DNA of 64,000 bases from Pseudomonadota bacterium. Its GTDB lineage: Bacteria; Pseudomonadota; Alphaproteobacteria; Sphingomonadales; Sphingomonadaceae. A model generated the notes under the pieces. It saw nothing but the letters and a program-made list of their open reading frames with translations. It ran no database searches and was not told the DNA's origin. The stretch lies in NCBI GenBank assembly GCA_023417515.1, contig JAEZFL010000073.1:1-64000 (forward strand), read 5' to 3'. The translations under genes were made by a program, and so were the position numbers. The first letter of the stretch is position 1; every line of letters starts with the position of its first letter. This document shows, in pieces, positions 1 to 8,125 of the stretch.

Positions 1-279
1 CCGGTGGTGCGCGACGCTGCCGCCCAGGCCGCCGGAGAGACGAACTGGGGGTCGTCTCCGGCGGCCGTCCGTAACATGCGCGCCGCGCCGGTGGTGCGGC
101 GGGGCGATCCCGTCGTGCTGGTGGTGATGTCGGGCAGCTTCACGGTGAGCCGCCAGGCGGTGGCCGACCAGGACGGCGCGCCGGGCGACCGGATCCGCGT
201 GCGCACCGAGCCGCGCGCGGCTCCGATCCTCGGCCAGGTGCTGGCCGACGGCCGTGTTCTGATGAGCGGATTTAATTGA
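1..279 (+). CDS. flgA: Flagellar P-ring assembly chaperone FlgA, C-terminal part (cut by window edge)
   Basis: The frame is open from the first base and ends in TGA at 277-279, so only the last 92 or so residues are present. They match the SAF-like C-terminal domain of FlgA: a VVRRGDPV turn, a strand VVLVVMSGSFTVSRQAVA, then a GAPGDRIRV loop and a terminal segment ending LADGRVLMSGFN. FlgA is a periplasmic chaperone for P-ring (FlgI) assembly. Its position just before flgM is the usual flgA-flgM-flgN arrangement. The true start and signal peptide lie left of the window. Confidence 0.85.
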   Translation, partial: PVVRDAAAQAAGETNWGSSPAAVRNMRAAPVVRRGDPVVLVVMSGSFTVSRQAVADQDGAPGDRIRVRTEPRAAPILGQVLADGRVLMSGFN

Positions 280-336
280 TCGTAGATTCTGCCGTAATGG
301 TTTGTTGAGAAGTGCGCGGCACCGCGTGGAAGGGAC

Positions 337-621
337 ATGAAGGCGATGATCAACGGGATCGGCAAGGGCGGCAGCGGCCGCATCGAGGCCAACCGGAGCG
401 CCCCGGGACAGGGCGTCTCGGCCGAAGTCCATGCGCGCAACGACGCCCGCAAGCTCGGTCATATCACCGCCGGCAGCCTCGTGTCCGAGATCGCTTCGTC
501 GGGCGCTCCCATCGACGGCGCCAAGGTCGCGGCGATCAAGCAGGCGATCGCGGAGGGCCGCTATCCCGTGGATGCCGAGCGCATCGCCGAGGCGATGCTG
601 GCGCTCGACCTGCCGGAATGA
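337..621 (+). CDS. flgM: Anti-sigma-28 factor FlgM
   Basis: This 94-residue protein has the FlgM pattern: a disordered Gly/Ser/Asn-rich N-terminal half and a helical C-terminal half (about residues 55-94) with SGAPIDGAKVAAIKQAI followed by EGRYPVDAERIAEAML, the sigma-28 binding region. FlgM holds FliA inactive until it is exported through the completed hook-basal body. Here fliA lies about 4.5 kb downstream in the same locus. The ATG at 337 follows GGAAGGGAC, a good ribosome site. The stop overlaps the next start as ATGA. Confidence 0.9.
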   Translation: MKAMINGIGKGGSGRIEANRSAPGQGVSAEVHARNDARKLGHITAGSLVSEIASSGAPIDGAKVAAIKQAIAEGRYPVDAERIAEAMLALDLPE

Positions 622-917
622 ACCTGCAGCCGCTGGCGCAGCTGCAGGCGCGCCACGAAGCGCTGATCGCGGCGCTCGATTCCAACGACATCGAGGCGAT
701 CGGCGAGGCCTGCACCGGGCTCGACCAGACGCTGACGTCGCTGTCGAGCGTCCAGGCGTGGGTTGCCACGCCCGAGCTGAAGGCCGCCGCCGAGCGCATC
801 GGCAGCCTTGCCGACGCCGCCGCGATGCGCCTCAACGTGCTCGCCGACCAGGCGCGGCGCCGCGCGGATGCGCTGGCCATCGCGCGCGGCAGGGCGCCGA
901 CCTACTCCAAGTCCTAA
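618..917 (+). CDS. FlgN-like flagellar export chaperone
   Basis: A 99-residue, mostly helical protein whose ATG overlaps the flgM stop (ATGA), showing translational coupling. Length, all-helical composition (QLQARHEALIAALDSNDIEAIG near the start, a second long helix near residues 55-90) and position after flgM fit FlgN, the chaperone for hook-associated proteins FlgK/FlgL. FlgN sequences diverge fast, so the name rests mostly on context. The last residues, RGRAPTYSKS, resemble the tail seen in alphaproteobacterial FlgN-like proteins. It could also be an unrelated small flagellar protein. Confidence 0.6.
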   Translation: MNLQPLAQLQARHEALIAALDSNDIEAIGEACTGLDQTLTSLSSVQAWVATPELKAAAERIGSLADAAAMRLNVLADQARRRADALAIARGRAPTYSKS

Positions 918-921
918 TTCC

Positions 922-1082
922 TCCCTGCGCGCGGAGCGCGACCATCCGCGCAGCGGATGGTGGTGGGGTAGCTCGGTCGAGCTGCTCCTAGGGTTTCAGC
1001 CTCACCCCGTTTCATAATTACCCCTCCACCATGCTGCGCATGGTTCCCCTCCCCATGAAGCTGCGCATCATGGGGAGGAACA
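922..1082. repeat. Intergenic palindromic repeat cluster, type A (copy 1)
   Basis: This gap between the FlgN-like gene and the transglycosylase gene holds at least three hairpins in a row: CCATCCGC/GCGGATGG around 940-960, CCATGC/GCATGG around 1027-1045, and CCCCATG/CATGGGG around 1051-1077. The same building blocks (CCCTCCACCATGC..GCATGG..CCCCTCCCC and CCTCCCCATG..ATGGGGAGG) recur at 26699-26849, also in the flagellar locus. It looks like a REP-type mosaic element and is not coding. Confidence 0.65.
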
Positions 1083-1085
1083 AGC

Positions 1086-1101
1086 TGGCACATGCCTTGC
1101 A
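1086..1101 (+). promoter_or_regulatory. Sigma-54 promoter upstream of the transglycosylase-flhA operon
   Basis: TGGCAC, five bases, then TTGCA is an exact match to the -24/-12 consensus TGGCAC-N5-TTGCW. The -12 GC is at 1099-1100, which predicts transcription from about 1112. That gives a leader of roughly 18 nt carrying GGGGGTG before the ATG at 1130. The two sigma-54 activators encoded in this locus are the natural candidates for driving it. Confidence 0.8.
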
Positions 1102-1129
1102 TATACCTCCCCGTACCACCGGGGGTGTC

Positions 1130-1942
1130 ATGAATTCGACGTCTGCTTACGTTGCTGCCGCGGCCGGCTCTATGGGCCGGGTCGACGCCGCCATCAGGCA
1201 GGCGGCGGCGCGGAGCGGCGTCGACTTTTCCTATCTCTACAATCAGGCGCGGCTGGAAAGCAGCCTGAACCCGAACGCGCGGGCGCGGACCTCGTCGGCG
1301 ACCGGCCTGTTCCAGTTCGTCGACCAGACCTGGCTCGCCACGATCGACCGGCACGGCGCCGCCAACGGCCTCGCCTGGGCGGCCAACGCCGTGCAGCGCG
1401 GATCGAACGGCCGCTATCATGTCAGCGATCCGACGCTGCGCCGGCAGATCATGGAGTTGCGCCGCAATCCCGAGGCCGCATCGGCGATGGCCGCCGAGTT
1501 CGCCAACGACAATCGCGCCCATCTCGAGCGCCGGCTCGGCCGCGAGATGGAGCCGGTCGACCTGTACCTCGCCCATTTCCTCGGCGCCGGTGGGGCCACC
1601 CGTTTCCTGCGCGCGCACGAGGCGAGCCCGAACGCGGCCGCGGCCGCGCGCTTCCCGGACGCCGCCCGCGCCAACCGCTCGGTCTTCTTCAAGCGCGACG
1701 GATCGGCGCGCAGCTTCAACGAGATCCGCAACATGATGGCCGCCCGGCTCGGCACCAGCGGGCCGATGCCCGCGGCGACCCCGCGCCCGGTCAGCATCGC
1801 GGCCAATGAAAATCCGGCCGAGCGGCTTGCAGCCCTGCAGGCGGAAACCGAGACCGGCGCTGCCGCCGTGTCGCCGCGTCACGCCCGCCTTGCCTACATG
1901 CTCCTCGCCGACATGAGCGGTGACATCGGAGGCCTGGCATGA
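1130..1942 (+). CDS. Lytic transglycosylase (SLT domain), flagellum-associated, FlgJ-like role
   Basis: A 270-residue protein with an SLT-type muramidase fold. RLESSLNPNARA carries the likely catalytic Glu (E43), followed by SSATGLFQFVDQTWL, the conserved Gly-Leu-Phe-Gln-Phe segment. It probably opens peptidoglycan for the flagellar rod, as FlgJ's C-terminal domain does elsewhere. The chosen ATG has a GGGGGTG ribosome site and lies just after the sigma-54 promoter; the longer frame upstream only reads through the repeat. No signal peptide is visible, so export through the flagellar apparatus is possible. Its stop overlaps the flhA start (ATGA). Confidence 0.8.
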   Translation: MNSTSAYVAAAAGSMGRVDAAIRQAAARSGVDFSYLYNQARLESSLNPNARARTSSATGLFQFVDQTWLATIDRHGAANGLAWAANAVQRGSNGRYHVSDPTLRRQIMELRRNPEAASAMAAEFANDNRAHLERRLGREMEPVDLYLAHFLGAGGATRFLRAHEASPNAAAAARFPDAARANRSVFFKRDGSARSFNEIRNMMAARLGTSGPMPAATPRPVSIAANENPAERLAALQAETETGAAAVSPRHARLAYMLLADMSGDIGGLA

Positions 1943-4044
1943 GCCGCGCCGCGATGACTCGCCAGGCCTGGATCGGCGCCGGCAGGGGCGCGGTGCTGCC
2001 GTTCGCCATCTTGATGCTGGTCATGCTGATGGTGGTGCCGATTCCCGCGACGCTTCTGGATGTCGGCTTCATCGTCAACATCATGATCAGCCTCGCGGTG
2101 CTGATGGTGGCGATCAACGTCGCCAAGCCGCTCGATTTCTCGAGCTTCCCGACCGTCCTCCTGTTCGCGACCCTGCTGAGGCTCGCGCTCAACGTCGCCT
2201 CGACCCGCGTGGTCCTGGTCAACGGCCACGAAGGCACCGCCGCGGCCGGCCACGTCATCGAGGCGTTTGGCCACTTCCTGATCGGCGGCGACTACGCCGT
2301 CGGCATCTTCGTGTTCATGATCCTGATGATCATCAACCTGGTGGTCATCACCAAGGGCGCCGGCCGCGTGTCGGAAGTGTCGGCGCGCTTCACCCTCGAT
2401 GCCTTGCCGGGCAAGCAGATGGCGATCGACGCCGACCTCAATGCCGGCCTTCTGACTCCCGAGGAAGCCAAGGAACGGCGCCAGGAAGTCGCCACCGAGG
2501 CGGACTTCTACGGCTCGATGGACGGCGCCTCGAAGTTCGTGAAGGGCGACGCGGTCGCCGGCGTTCTCATCCTCGTCATCAACATTATCGGCGGCCTCAT
2601 CCTCGGCACGGTCAGCCACGGCCTCAGCATGAGCGATGCGGCGGAAATCTACGTGCTGCTGGCGATCGGCGACGCGCTCGTGGCGCAGGTGCCGGCGCTG
2701 CTGCTGTCGATCGGCGCCGCCGCGATCGTGACCCGGGTCAGCTCGCCGCAGGACCTCAACGGCCAGATCACCAGCCAGTTCGGCTCGCATCGCGCCTGGA
2801 TCCCGGTCGCGGTGATCCTCGCCATCCTCGGCGTGCTCCCCGGAATGCCTCACCTCATCGTGCTGCCGGCCGCGGCGCTTGCCGGCTATGTCGCGTGGAA
2901 GCTCAAGAAGGCCGCAGACGCCAGGGCCGCGGTTCCGCCGCCGGCGCCGCCGGCCGCCAATCCCGCCGCGATCGGCTGGGACGAGGTCAGCGACGACGCC
3001 GCCCTCGGCCTCGAGCTCGGCTACGGCCTCGTCGGCCTGGTCGACGAGCGCAAGGGCGCGCCGCTGATGGCCCGGATCACCGGAATCCGCCGCCAGCTGT
3101 CGCGCGAGCTCGGCTTCGTGGTTCCGCTGGTGCGCGTGCGCGACAACATGGCGCTCGCCCCCAATTCCTACCGGATCAGCGTCGGCGGAGTGATCGTCGG
3201 CGAGGACGAGATTTATCCCGACGAGCTGCTCGCGCTCGACAGCGGCGACCTGCTCAACCGGGTCGAGGGCCGGGCCGCCAAGGATCCGACTTTCGGCCTC
3301 GATGCGGTGTGGATCGCGCCCGCCCAGCGCGCAGAGGCGATCGTCGCCGGCTATACCGTCGTCGACGCCGCCACGGTCGCCGCGACCCACCTCAACCAGA
3401 TCATCCAGACCGCGGCCGCCGACCTGTTCGGAATGGACGAGGCGCAGAAGCTGCTCGACGCCCTGAAGGACAGCGCGCCACAGCTCGTCGCCAACCTCAC
3501 GCCGCAGCCGCTCAGCCTGACCGCGATCGCCGCCATGTGCCGTGCTCTGCTGGCCGAGGGCGTGCCGCTGAAGGACTTCCGCCGGATCGCCGAGGCGATG
3601 GCCGATGTCGCCCGCGACGAGCCGGACCCCGCCCAGATGGTCGAGAAGGTCCGCCAGCGGATCGGCGCCCTGATCGTCCAGACTTTGGTTCCGGTGCGCA
3701 TGCCGCTGCCGGTCATCACCCTCGATGCGAGCCTCGAGAGCCTGCTCACCCAGGCGGTGCGCACCGGCCGCGACGCGACCCATCCGATCGAGCCCGGTCT
3801 CGGCCAGAAATTGGTCGGAGCGATCAGCTCGATCGCCGGGCCTTTGCTCGGCGAGGGCCGCCGCTTCGCTTTGGTCACGTCGCCGCTCGCCCGCCGCGCG
3901 CTGTCGCGGTTGCTCGGGCCGCATCTGCCGGACGTGCCGGTCTTTTCTTTCCTCGAAATCCCCGACGGCAAGGCGGTCGAAGTCATCGCCATCGTCGGGG
4001 GCGAGATCCCCCAAACCATGATCAATCAAGAGGTGGATGCGTGA
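1939..4044 (+). CDS. flhA: Flagellar type III export gate protein FlhA
   Basis: FlhA (701 residues) forms the cytoplasmic ring of the export gate. The N-terminal half has seven or eight hydrophobic segments with the conserved RLALNVASTRVVLVNG stretch and the FHIPEP-type region NLVVITKGAGRVSEVSARF. The next loop, DALPGKQMAIDADLNAGLL, is strongly conserved in FlhA. The C-terminal half, from about residue 330, is the soluble chaperone- and substrate-docking domain. The length is normal. It overlaps its upstream neighbour by ATGA and its downstream neighbour (flhG) by GTGA. In many polar flagellates flhF follows; here it does not. Confidence 0.97.
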   Translation: MSRAAMTRQAWIGAGRGAVLPFAILMLVMLMVVPIPATLLDVGFIVNIMISLAVLMVAINVAKPLDFSSFPTVLLFATLLRLALNVASTRVVLVNGHEGTAAAGHVIEAFGHFLIGGDYAVGIFVFMILMIINLVVITKGAGRVSEVSARFTLDALPGKQMAIDADLNAGLLTPEEAKERRQEVATEADFYGSMDGASKFVKGDAVAGVLILVINIIGGLILGTVSHGLSMSDAAEIYVLLAIGDALVAQVPALLLSIGAAAIVTRVSSPQDLNGQITSQFGSHRAWIPVAVILAILGVLPGMPHLIVLPAAALAGYVAWKLKKAADARAAVPPPAPPAANPAAIGWDEVSDDAALGLELGYGLVGLVDERKGAPLMARITGIRRQLSRELGFVVPLVRVRDNMALAPNSYRISVGGVIVGEDEIYPDELLALDSGDLLNRVEGRAAKDPTFGLDAVWIAPAQRAEAIVAGYTVVDAATVAATHLNQIIQTAAADLFGMDEAQKLLDALKDSAPQLVANLTPQPLSLTAIAAMCRALLAEGVPLKDFRRIAEAMADVARDEPDPAQMVEKVRQRIGALIVQTLVPVRMPLPVITLDASLESLLTQAVRTGRDATHPIEPGLGQKLVGAISSIAGPLLGEGRRFALVTSPLARRALSRLLGPHLPDVPVFSFLEIPDGKAVEVIAIVGGEIPQTMINQEVDA

Positions 4045-4859
4045 GCGTGATCGGTACCAGGACTGCCCGCGTGATTGCCGTGACGAGCGGCAAGGGCGGC
4101 ACCGGCAAGACCAATGTGAGCGTCAACCTCGGAGTCGCCCTGGCGCGGCTCGGGCGGCGGACGATGCTGGTCGACTGCGACGTGGGCCTCGCCAACGCCA
4201 ACATCCTGTTGGGCGTCGACAGCGACCTCACCATCGCCGATCTCACCACCCGCGAGCGGCGCATCGGCGAGGTGACCCGCAAGGGGCCGGCCGGAATGAT
4301 GCTTCTTCCCGGCCATAGCGGCACCGGGCTCGGCGGCGGCCTCGGCGACAGCGCGCGAGCCGTGCTCGCCGACGCGTTCCGCCCGCACGTCGACGATTAC
4401 GACCATGTCCTCGTCGACACCGGCGGCGGAATGGCTGGGGAGGGGCTGAGCCTGGTCGCCTCGTCCGACCTCATCCTGGTCGTGCTGGCGAGCGAGCCGA
4501 CCGCGTTCATGGACGCCTATGCGCTCGTCAAGGGCCTGGCGCTGCGCCACGGCTGCACCGATTTCGCGGTCGTCGCCAACCGAGTGAGCGCCGCCGAGGG
4601 GCGGGCCCTATTCGACCGGTTCAGCGGCGTGGTCGGGCGCTTCCTTCCGGCCAATCTCGACTATCTCGGCGCGATCCCCGACGACCCCTATCTGCGCGAC
4701 GCGGTCTACGCCAAGCGTTGCTGCGTCGAGGCGTTTCCTTCGTCGCCGGCGAGCCGCGCCTTCGGCCGCCTCGCCGAGCGAATCGCCGGCCTCGACATGC
4801 CGATGATGCCGGGCGGCCATCGCTTCTTCGGACTGGAGGCCGCGCATGGCGCTCATTGA
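4041..4859 (+). CDS. flhG: MinD-like ATPase FlhG (FleN), flagellar number regulator
   Basis: A 272-residue P-loop ATPase starting at a GTG that overlaps the flhA stop. It has the deviant Walker A motif KGGTGKT (residues 18-24, signature Lys18) followed by MLVDCDVGLANANILLGV and a VLVDTGGGM Walker B-like segment. FlhG/FleN proteins restrain flagellar number, usually with the GTPase FlhF and often by acting on a FleQ-type activator. A FleQ-like gene is present at 26856-27941, but flhF is missing from this operon. Its 3' end overlaps fliA by 14 bp. Confidence 0.88.
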   Translation: MSVIGTRTARVIAVTSGKGGTGKTNVSVNLGVALARLGRRTMLVDCDVGLANANILLGVDSDLTIADLTTRERRIGEVTRKGPAGMMLLPGHSGTGLGGGLGDSARAVLADAFRPHVDDYDHVLVDTGGGMAGEGLSLVASSDLILVVLASEPTAFMDAYALVKGLALRHGCTDFAVVANRVSAAEGRALFDRFSGVVGRFLPANLDYLGAIPDDPYLRDAVYAKRCCVEAFPSSPASRAFGRLAERIAGLDMPMMPGGHRFFGLEAAHGAH

Positions 4860-5574
4860 CCCGCAGCCGACGATTCCCGTCTATACGCGCAAGCCGCGGC
4901 CCGAGCCCGAGCAGCTCGTTCGCGGGCACATGGCGCTCGTCCGCAAGATCGCCTGGCACGTCCACGCCCGAGTCGCCTCGGCGATCGAGATCGAGGATCT
5001 CGCGCAGATCGGCATGATCGCTTTGGTCGAGGCGGCCAACGCCTTCGAGGACCGCGGCCACGCCTTCGCCACTTACGCAACCATGCGCATCCGCGGCGCG
5101 ATGATCGACCATCTGCGCAAATCCGCGACGATCTGCCGGTCGGCGATGGTGCGGCGGCGCGAGTTGAACGCAGCGCGCGAGACTCTCGAAGGACGGCTCG
5201 GCCGCGGCGCGACCGACGCGGAAATGGCCGAGCAGATGGGCCTCGACGCGGCCTCCTATCGCGCCCTGGTCGATGAGGTGCAGTCGGTGCACCACGAGTC
5301 CATCGAGGAAATCTATTCGGACCATTCTATGTGGTTCGCCGATGTCGAGGACCGCGCCGACGCGGCGCTGGAGCGCGAGGGGCTGAAGACCGCGATCGCC
5401 GACGCGATCCGCACCCTGCCCGAGCGCGATGCGACGGTGCTCCAGCTCTATTTCGTCGAGGAGATGAACCTCGACGAGATCGGCCAGACTCTCGGCGTCG
5501 GCGCCGCTCGCATCTGCCAGATCAAGAAAGCCGCGCTGGACAAGGTGCGCAAGAACCTGGCCGGCTGGGCTTAG
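4846..5574 (+). CDS. fliA: RNA polymerase sigma factor FliA (sigma-28)
   Basis: A 242-residue group-3 sigma factor. Region 2 contains IEIEDLAQIGMIALVEAANAF and the TYATMRIRGAMIDHLR core-binding and -10 recognition helices. Region 3 follows as DAEMAEQMGLDAASYRALV. Region 4 has TLPERDATVLQLYFVEEMN with the helix-turn-helix LDEIGQTLGVGAARICQIKK. It would transcribe late flagellar and chemotaxis genes once FlgM has been exported. It is the last gene of the sigma-54-driven operon and overlaps flhG, so its expression should depend on sigma-54. Confidence 0.93.
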   Translation: MALIDPQPTIPVYTRKPRPEPEQLVRGHMALVRKIAWHVHARVASAIEIEDLAQIGMIALVEAANAFEDRGHAFATYATMRIRGAMIDHLRKSATICRSAMVRRRELNAARETLEGRLGRGATDAEMAEQMGLDAASYRALVDEVQSVHHESIEEIYSDHSMWFADVEDRADAALEREGLKTAIADAIRTLPERDATVLQLYFVEEMNLDEIGQTLGVGAARICQIKKAALDKVRKNLAGWA

Positions 5575-5576
5575 CT

Positions 5577-5717
5577 CCCCTCCCGCTCTTGCGGGAGGGG
5601 CTGGGGGTGGGGCGAGCGCAGCGAGCTTCTTCCTCCGAGACGAGACAAGAGCGGAGCCGCCGGCTGGTCGCCGACGCCTCCGCCCCACCCTGACCCCTCC
5701 CGCAAGGGCGGGAGGGG
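5577..5717. repeat. Nested inverted repeat with two identical GC-rich hairpins, type B
   Basis: Two perfect 10-bp stems, CCCCTCCCGC/GCGGGAGGGG with 4-nt loops, lie at 5577-5600 and 5694-5717. The sequence just inside them (GGGGGTGGGG at about 5603-5612 and CCCCACCC at about 5683-5690) also pairs, so the whole 141 bp can fold into one large cruciform. It sits directly after fliA, where it may also stop or attenuate transcription. It looks like a REP/BIME-type element. Confidence 0.75.
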
Positions 5718-5731
5718 AAGAGGAGACGAGG

Positions 5732-8125
5732 ATGACGTTGCAACTTTCCGTGGCCGCTGCCGAGCTGCCGACCTTGCTGGAGCGCGGGCCCGCGAGCGTG
5801 CGCTATCTGTCGCTCGACTGTTTCGACACGCTGCTGTGGCGCAACACGGTGGCGCCGCGCGATGTCTTCGCCGACCTGCCGATCAACGGCGGCGGCATCT
5901 GGCCGCGCGCCAAGGCCGAGGCCCGCGCCCGCCAGCGCCAGCATTTCGCGACAGGCAAGGGCGAGGTTTCGATCGAGGCGATCTATCGCAGCCTCATGCC
6001 CTATGCCGACGACGCCGAGATCGAAGCGGCGGTGCAGGCCGAGCTCGATGCCGAGGCGCGGCATTGCTACGGCTTCGCGCCGACCGTCGCGCTGATGAAG
6101 GACGCCAAGGCGCGCGGCCTTCAGGTCATCATCGTCTCCGACACCTACCTGTCGGAGACGCAGTTGCGCGAGCTGATCGCGCGCGCCGCGGGCGAGGAGG
6201 TCGCCGGCCTCATCGACCGCATCTTCGTGTCGTCCGCCTACGGCATCGGCAAGGCCGAGGGCCTGTTCAAGCCGGTGCTCGAGGATCTCGGCGCCGGCCC
6301 CGAGACGATTTTCCATGTCGGCGACAACAAGGTTGCCGACCAGGACGCGCCGACGCTGCTCGGCGTCCACACGGTGCATCTGCGCCAGTTCACCGGCGAA
6401 TGCGCCCGGCGCCTGCGCTTCGAAGCGTCGGCGGCTGCGATGATCGATGGGGATGTCCGCAATTCGTGCCCGGCGGTTGCGCCGCATCGGCCGGTCCTGT
6501 CGCTCCACGGCAGCGACGATCCGGTCGTCGCGCTCGGCCACGATGTGCTTGGCCCGGTCATGCATGCCTTCGCGACCTGGGTGGAGGCGGAGCGCAAGGA
6601 GATGGCGGAGCGCACCGGCAAGCCGGTCAAGTTGCTGTTCCTGATGCGCGACGGCCATTTGCCGATGCAGGTCTACCGCACACTGTTCGGTGAAGGCGAG
6701 GGCGCGCCGGTCGAGCTCAGCCGCTTCACCGCGCGCCGCGCGAGCTTCACCGACGCGCAGGCGATCCGCACTTATCTCGCCGATGAGGGTCGCCACGGCC
6801 GTACCGACGTGCTCAGCAAGCAGCTCGGGCTCCACCGGGACGAAGTCGCCAAGCTGTGCCGCAACCAGCTCGGCTTCGAGGCCCAGGAGAAATTCAACAA
6901 GGGCGTCCAGGCGCCGCAGATGCTGCGAGCCATCGCCGAGCGCTCGGCCAAGTTCGCCGACAAGGTGATGGGCCATCTGCGCCGTGCCGGAGTGGAGCGC
7001 GGCGACGCCGTGATGTTCGTCGATCTCGGCTATGCCGGCACCGTCCAGAACCTGATCGAGCCGGTGCTTCGTGAGCGGTTCGGGATCGATGTGGCCGGCC
7101 GCTATTTGCTGCTGCGCGACCCGGAACAGACCGGCTTCGACAAGAAGGGCCTGATCGACGGGCGCCATTACGACCTCGCCGCTATCCATGCCCTGTGCAT
7201 GCCGGTGGCGGTGGTCGAGCAGCTCTCCACCGTCGCGCAGGGCTCGGTGATCGACTACGGTCCCGACGGCACGCCGATCCGCAAGGATGCCGGCCAGAAG
7301 GGCCTGCAGAATGCGGTGCGCGACCGCATCCAGGCGGCCTGCGTCGCGTTCGCCCGCCACGCCGCCGAAGCGGTGGTTCGGCCGGCGGCGTCGGACGATG
7401 CCGATTGCCGGCGCGCAATGGCGGTCTCGGTGCTCGGGCGCTTCCTGTTCATGCCGACGGCGGGCGAGGTCGAGGTGCTCGAGACGTTCGACCATGACGT
7501 GAACCTCGGTTCGGACGATATGGTGAAGCTGGTCGATCCGGAGCTTGCCGGAACCGGCCTCAGGCGCCGCGGCCTGTTCTACGTCAACCAGTCGAACCGC
7601 ATGTACCTGCCGGGCGAGCTTCAGCAGCACGGCCTGCCGCATCTGCTGGCGATGTTCGCGGCGTCCCGCCACCAGTTCGACCTGAGGCCCGCCGACTTCC
7701 ACGCCGACACGATCGAGCTCCAGGGCTTCATCGCCAGCGCGACGAGCCAGACCTTGCTGCCGGTCGAGGCGCATTCGACCCATGACGGCTATTACCAGGC
7801 GACTATGCCCGTCGGCGCCGGCGAATATGCGGTCGGCGTCCAGCTCGGCGCCTTCGCCGAATGGGTGCAGATCGAGGAGGCGGCCTTCCACAGCGCCGCC
7901 GGCCTCCACGACCCGATCGCCGCCGCGATCACGCCCGCAATGCCCGCGCAGATCCTGTGCGAAGGCATGGAGGAGGTATCGAGCGGCTTCTACAATTGCC
8001 GCGAGGACGCCTTGCTCCTCGTCCCGCCGCCGGCCGGCAAGACCAAGGAGACGATGGTGCTCAGCCTCGTCTTCCGTCCGGTCGTCCGCCGCGCGCCCCG
8101 AATTTCCATGAAGGAAGCCGCCTGA
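5732..8125 (+). CDS. Large HAD-superfamily protein (COG5610-like), probably linked to flagellin or surface glycan modification
   Basis: A 797-residue protein with an N-terminal HAD fold. SLDCFDTLLWR holds the motif I nucleophile position (D29), IIVSDTYLSETQL around residue 137 fits motif II, and FHVGDNKVADQDAP near residue 195 fits motif IV. The middle, with FLMRDGHLPMQVYRTLF and VMFVDLGYAGTVQNLI, is typical of long HAD-like proteins found beside glycan genes; the C-terminal third is unassigned. It is coupled (TGATG) to a methyltransferase gene and sits between fliA and the flagellin gene, which suggests a role in flagellin or cell-surface modification. That role is inferred from context, and the substrate is unknown. 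Confidence 0.65.
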   Translation: MTLQLSVAAAELPTLLERGPASVRYLSLDCFDTLLWRNTVAPRDVFADLPINGGGIWPRAKAEARARQRQHFATGKGEVSIEAIYRSLMPYADDAEIEAAVQAELDAEARHCYGFAPTVALMKDAKARGLQVIIVSDTYLSETQLRELIARAAGEEVAGLIDRIFVSSAYGIGKAEGLFKPVLEDLGAGPETIFHVGDNKVADQDAPTLLGVHTVHLRQFTGECARRLRFEASAAAMIDGDVRNSCPAVAPHRPVLSLHGSDDPVVALGHDVLGPVMHAFATWVEAERKEMAERTGKPVKLLFLMRDGHLPMQVYRTLFGEGEGAPVELSRFTARRASFTDAQAIRTYLADEGRHGRTDVLSKQLGLHRDEVAKLCRNQLGFEAQEKFNKGVQAPQMLRAIAERSAKFADKVMGHLRRAGVERGDAVMFVDLGYAGTVQNLIEPVLRERFGIDVAGRYLLLRDPEQTGFDKKGLIDGRHYDLAAIHALCMPVAVVEQLSTVAQGSVIDYGPDGTPIRKDAGQKGLQNAVRDRIQAACVAFARHAAEAVVRPAASDDADCRRAMAVSVLGRFLFMPTAGEVEVLETFDHDVNLGSDDMVKLVDPELAGTGLRRRGLFYVNQSNRMYLPGELQQHGLPHLLAMFAASRHQFDLRPADFHADTIELQGFIASATSQTLLPVEAHSTHDGYYQATMPVGAGEYAVGVQLGAFAEWVQIEEAAFHSAAGLHDPIAAAITPAMPAQILCEGMEEVSSGFYNCREDALLLVPPPAGKTKETMVLSLVFRPVVRRAPRISMKEAA

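Noticed and set aside
1031..1129. An N-terminal extension of the transglycosylase starting at 1031
   Set aside because: These codons read through the palindromic repeat and the sigma-54 promoter. The ATG at 1130 has a good ribosome site just after the predicted transcript start.
1894..4029. A 711-codon open frame on the minus strand opposite flhA
   Set aside because: It is an antisense shadow of flhA, typical of GC-rich codon bias. The protein is rich in Arg, His, Asp and Gly without any domain.
5522..7909. A 795-codon open frame on the minus strand opposite the HAD-like gene
   Set aside because: It is an antisense shadow; composition is Arg/His/Asp-rich and no motif is visible, while the plus strand has clear HAD motifs and coupling to the next gene.
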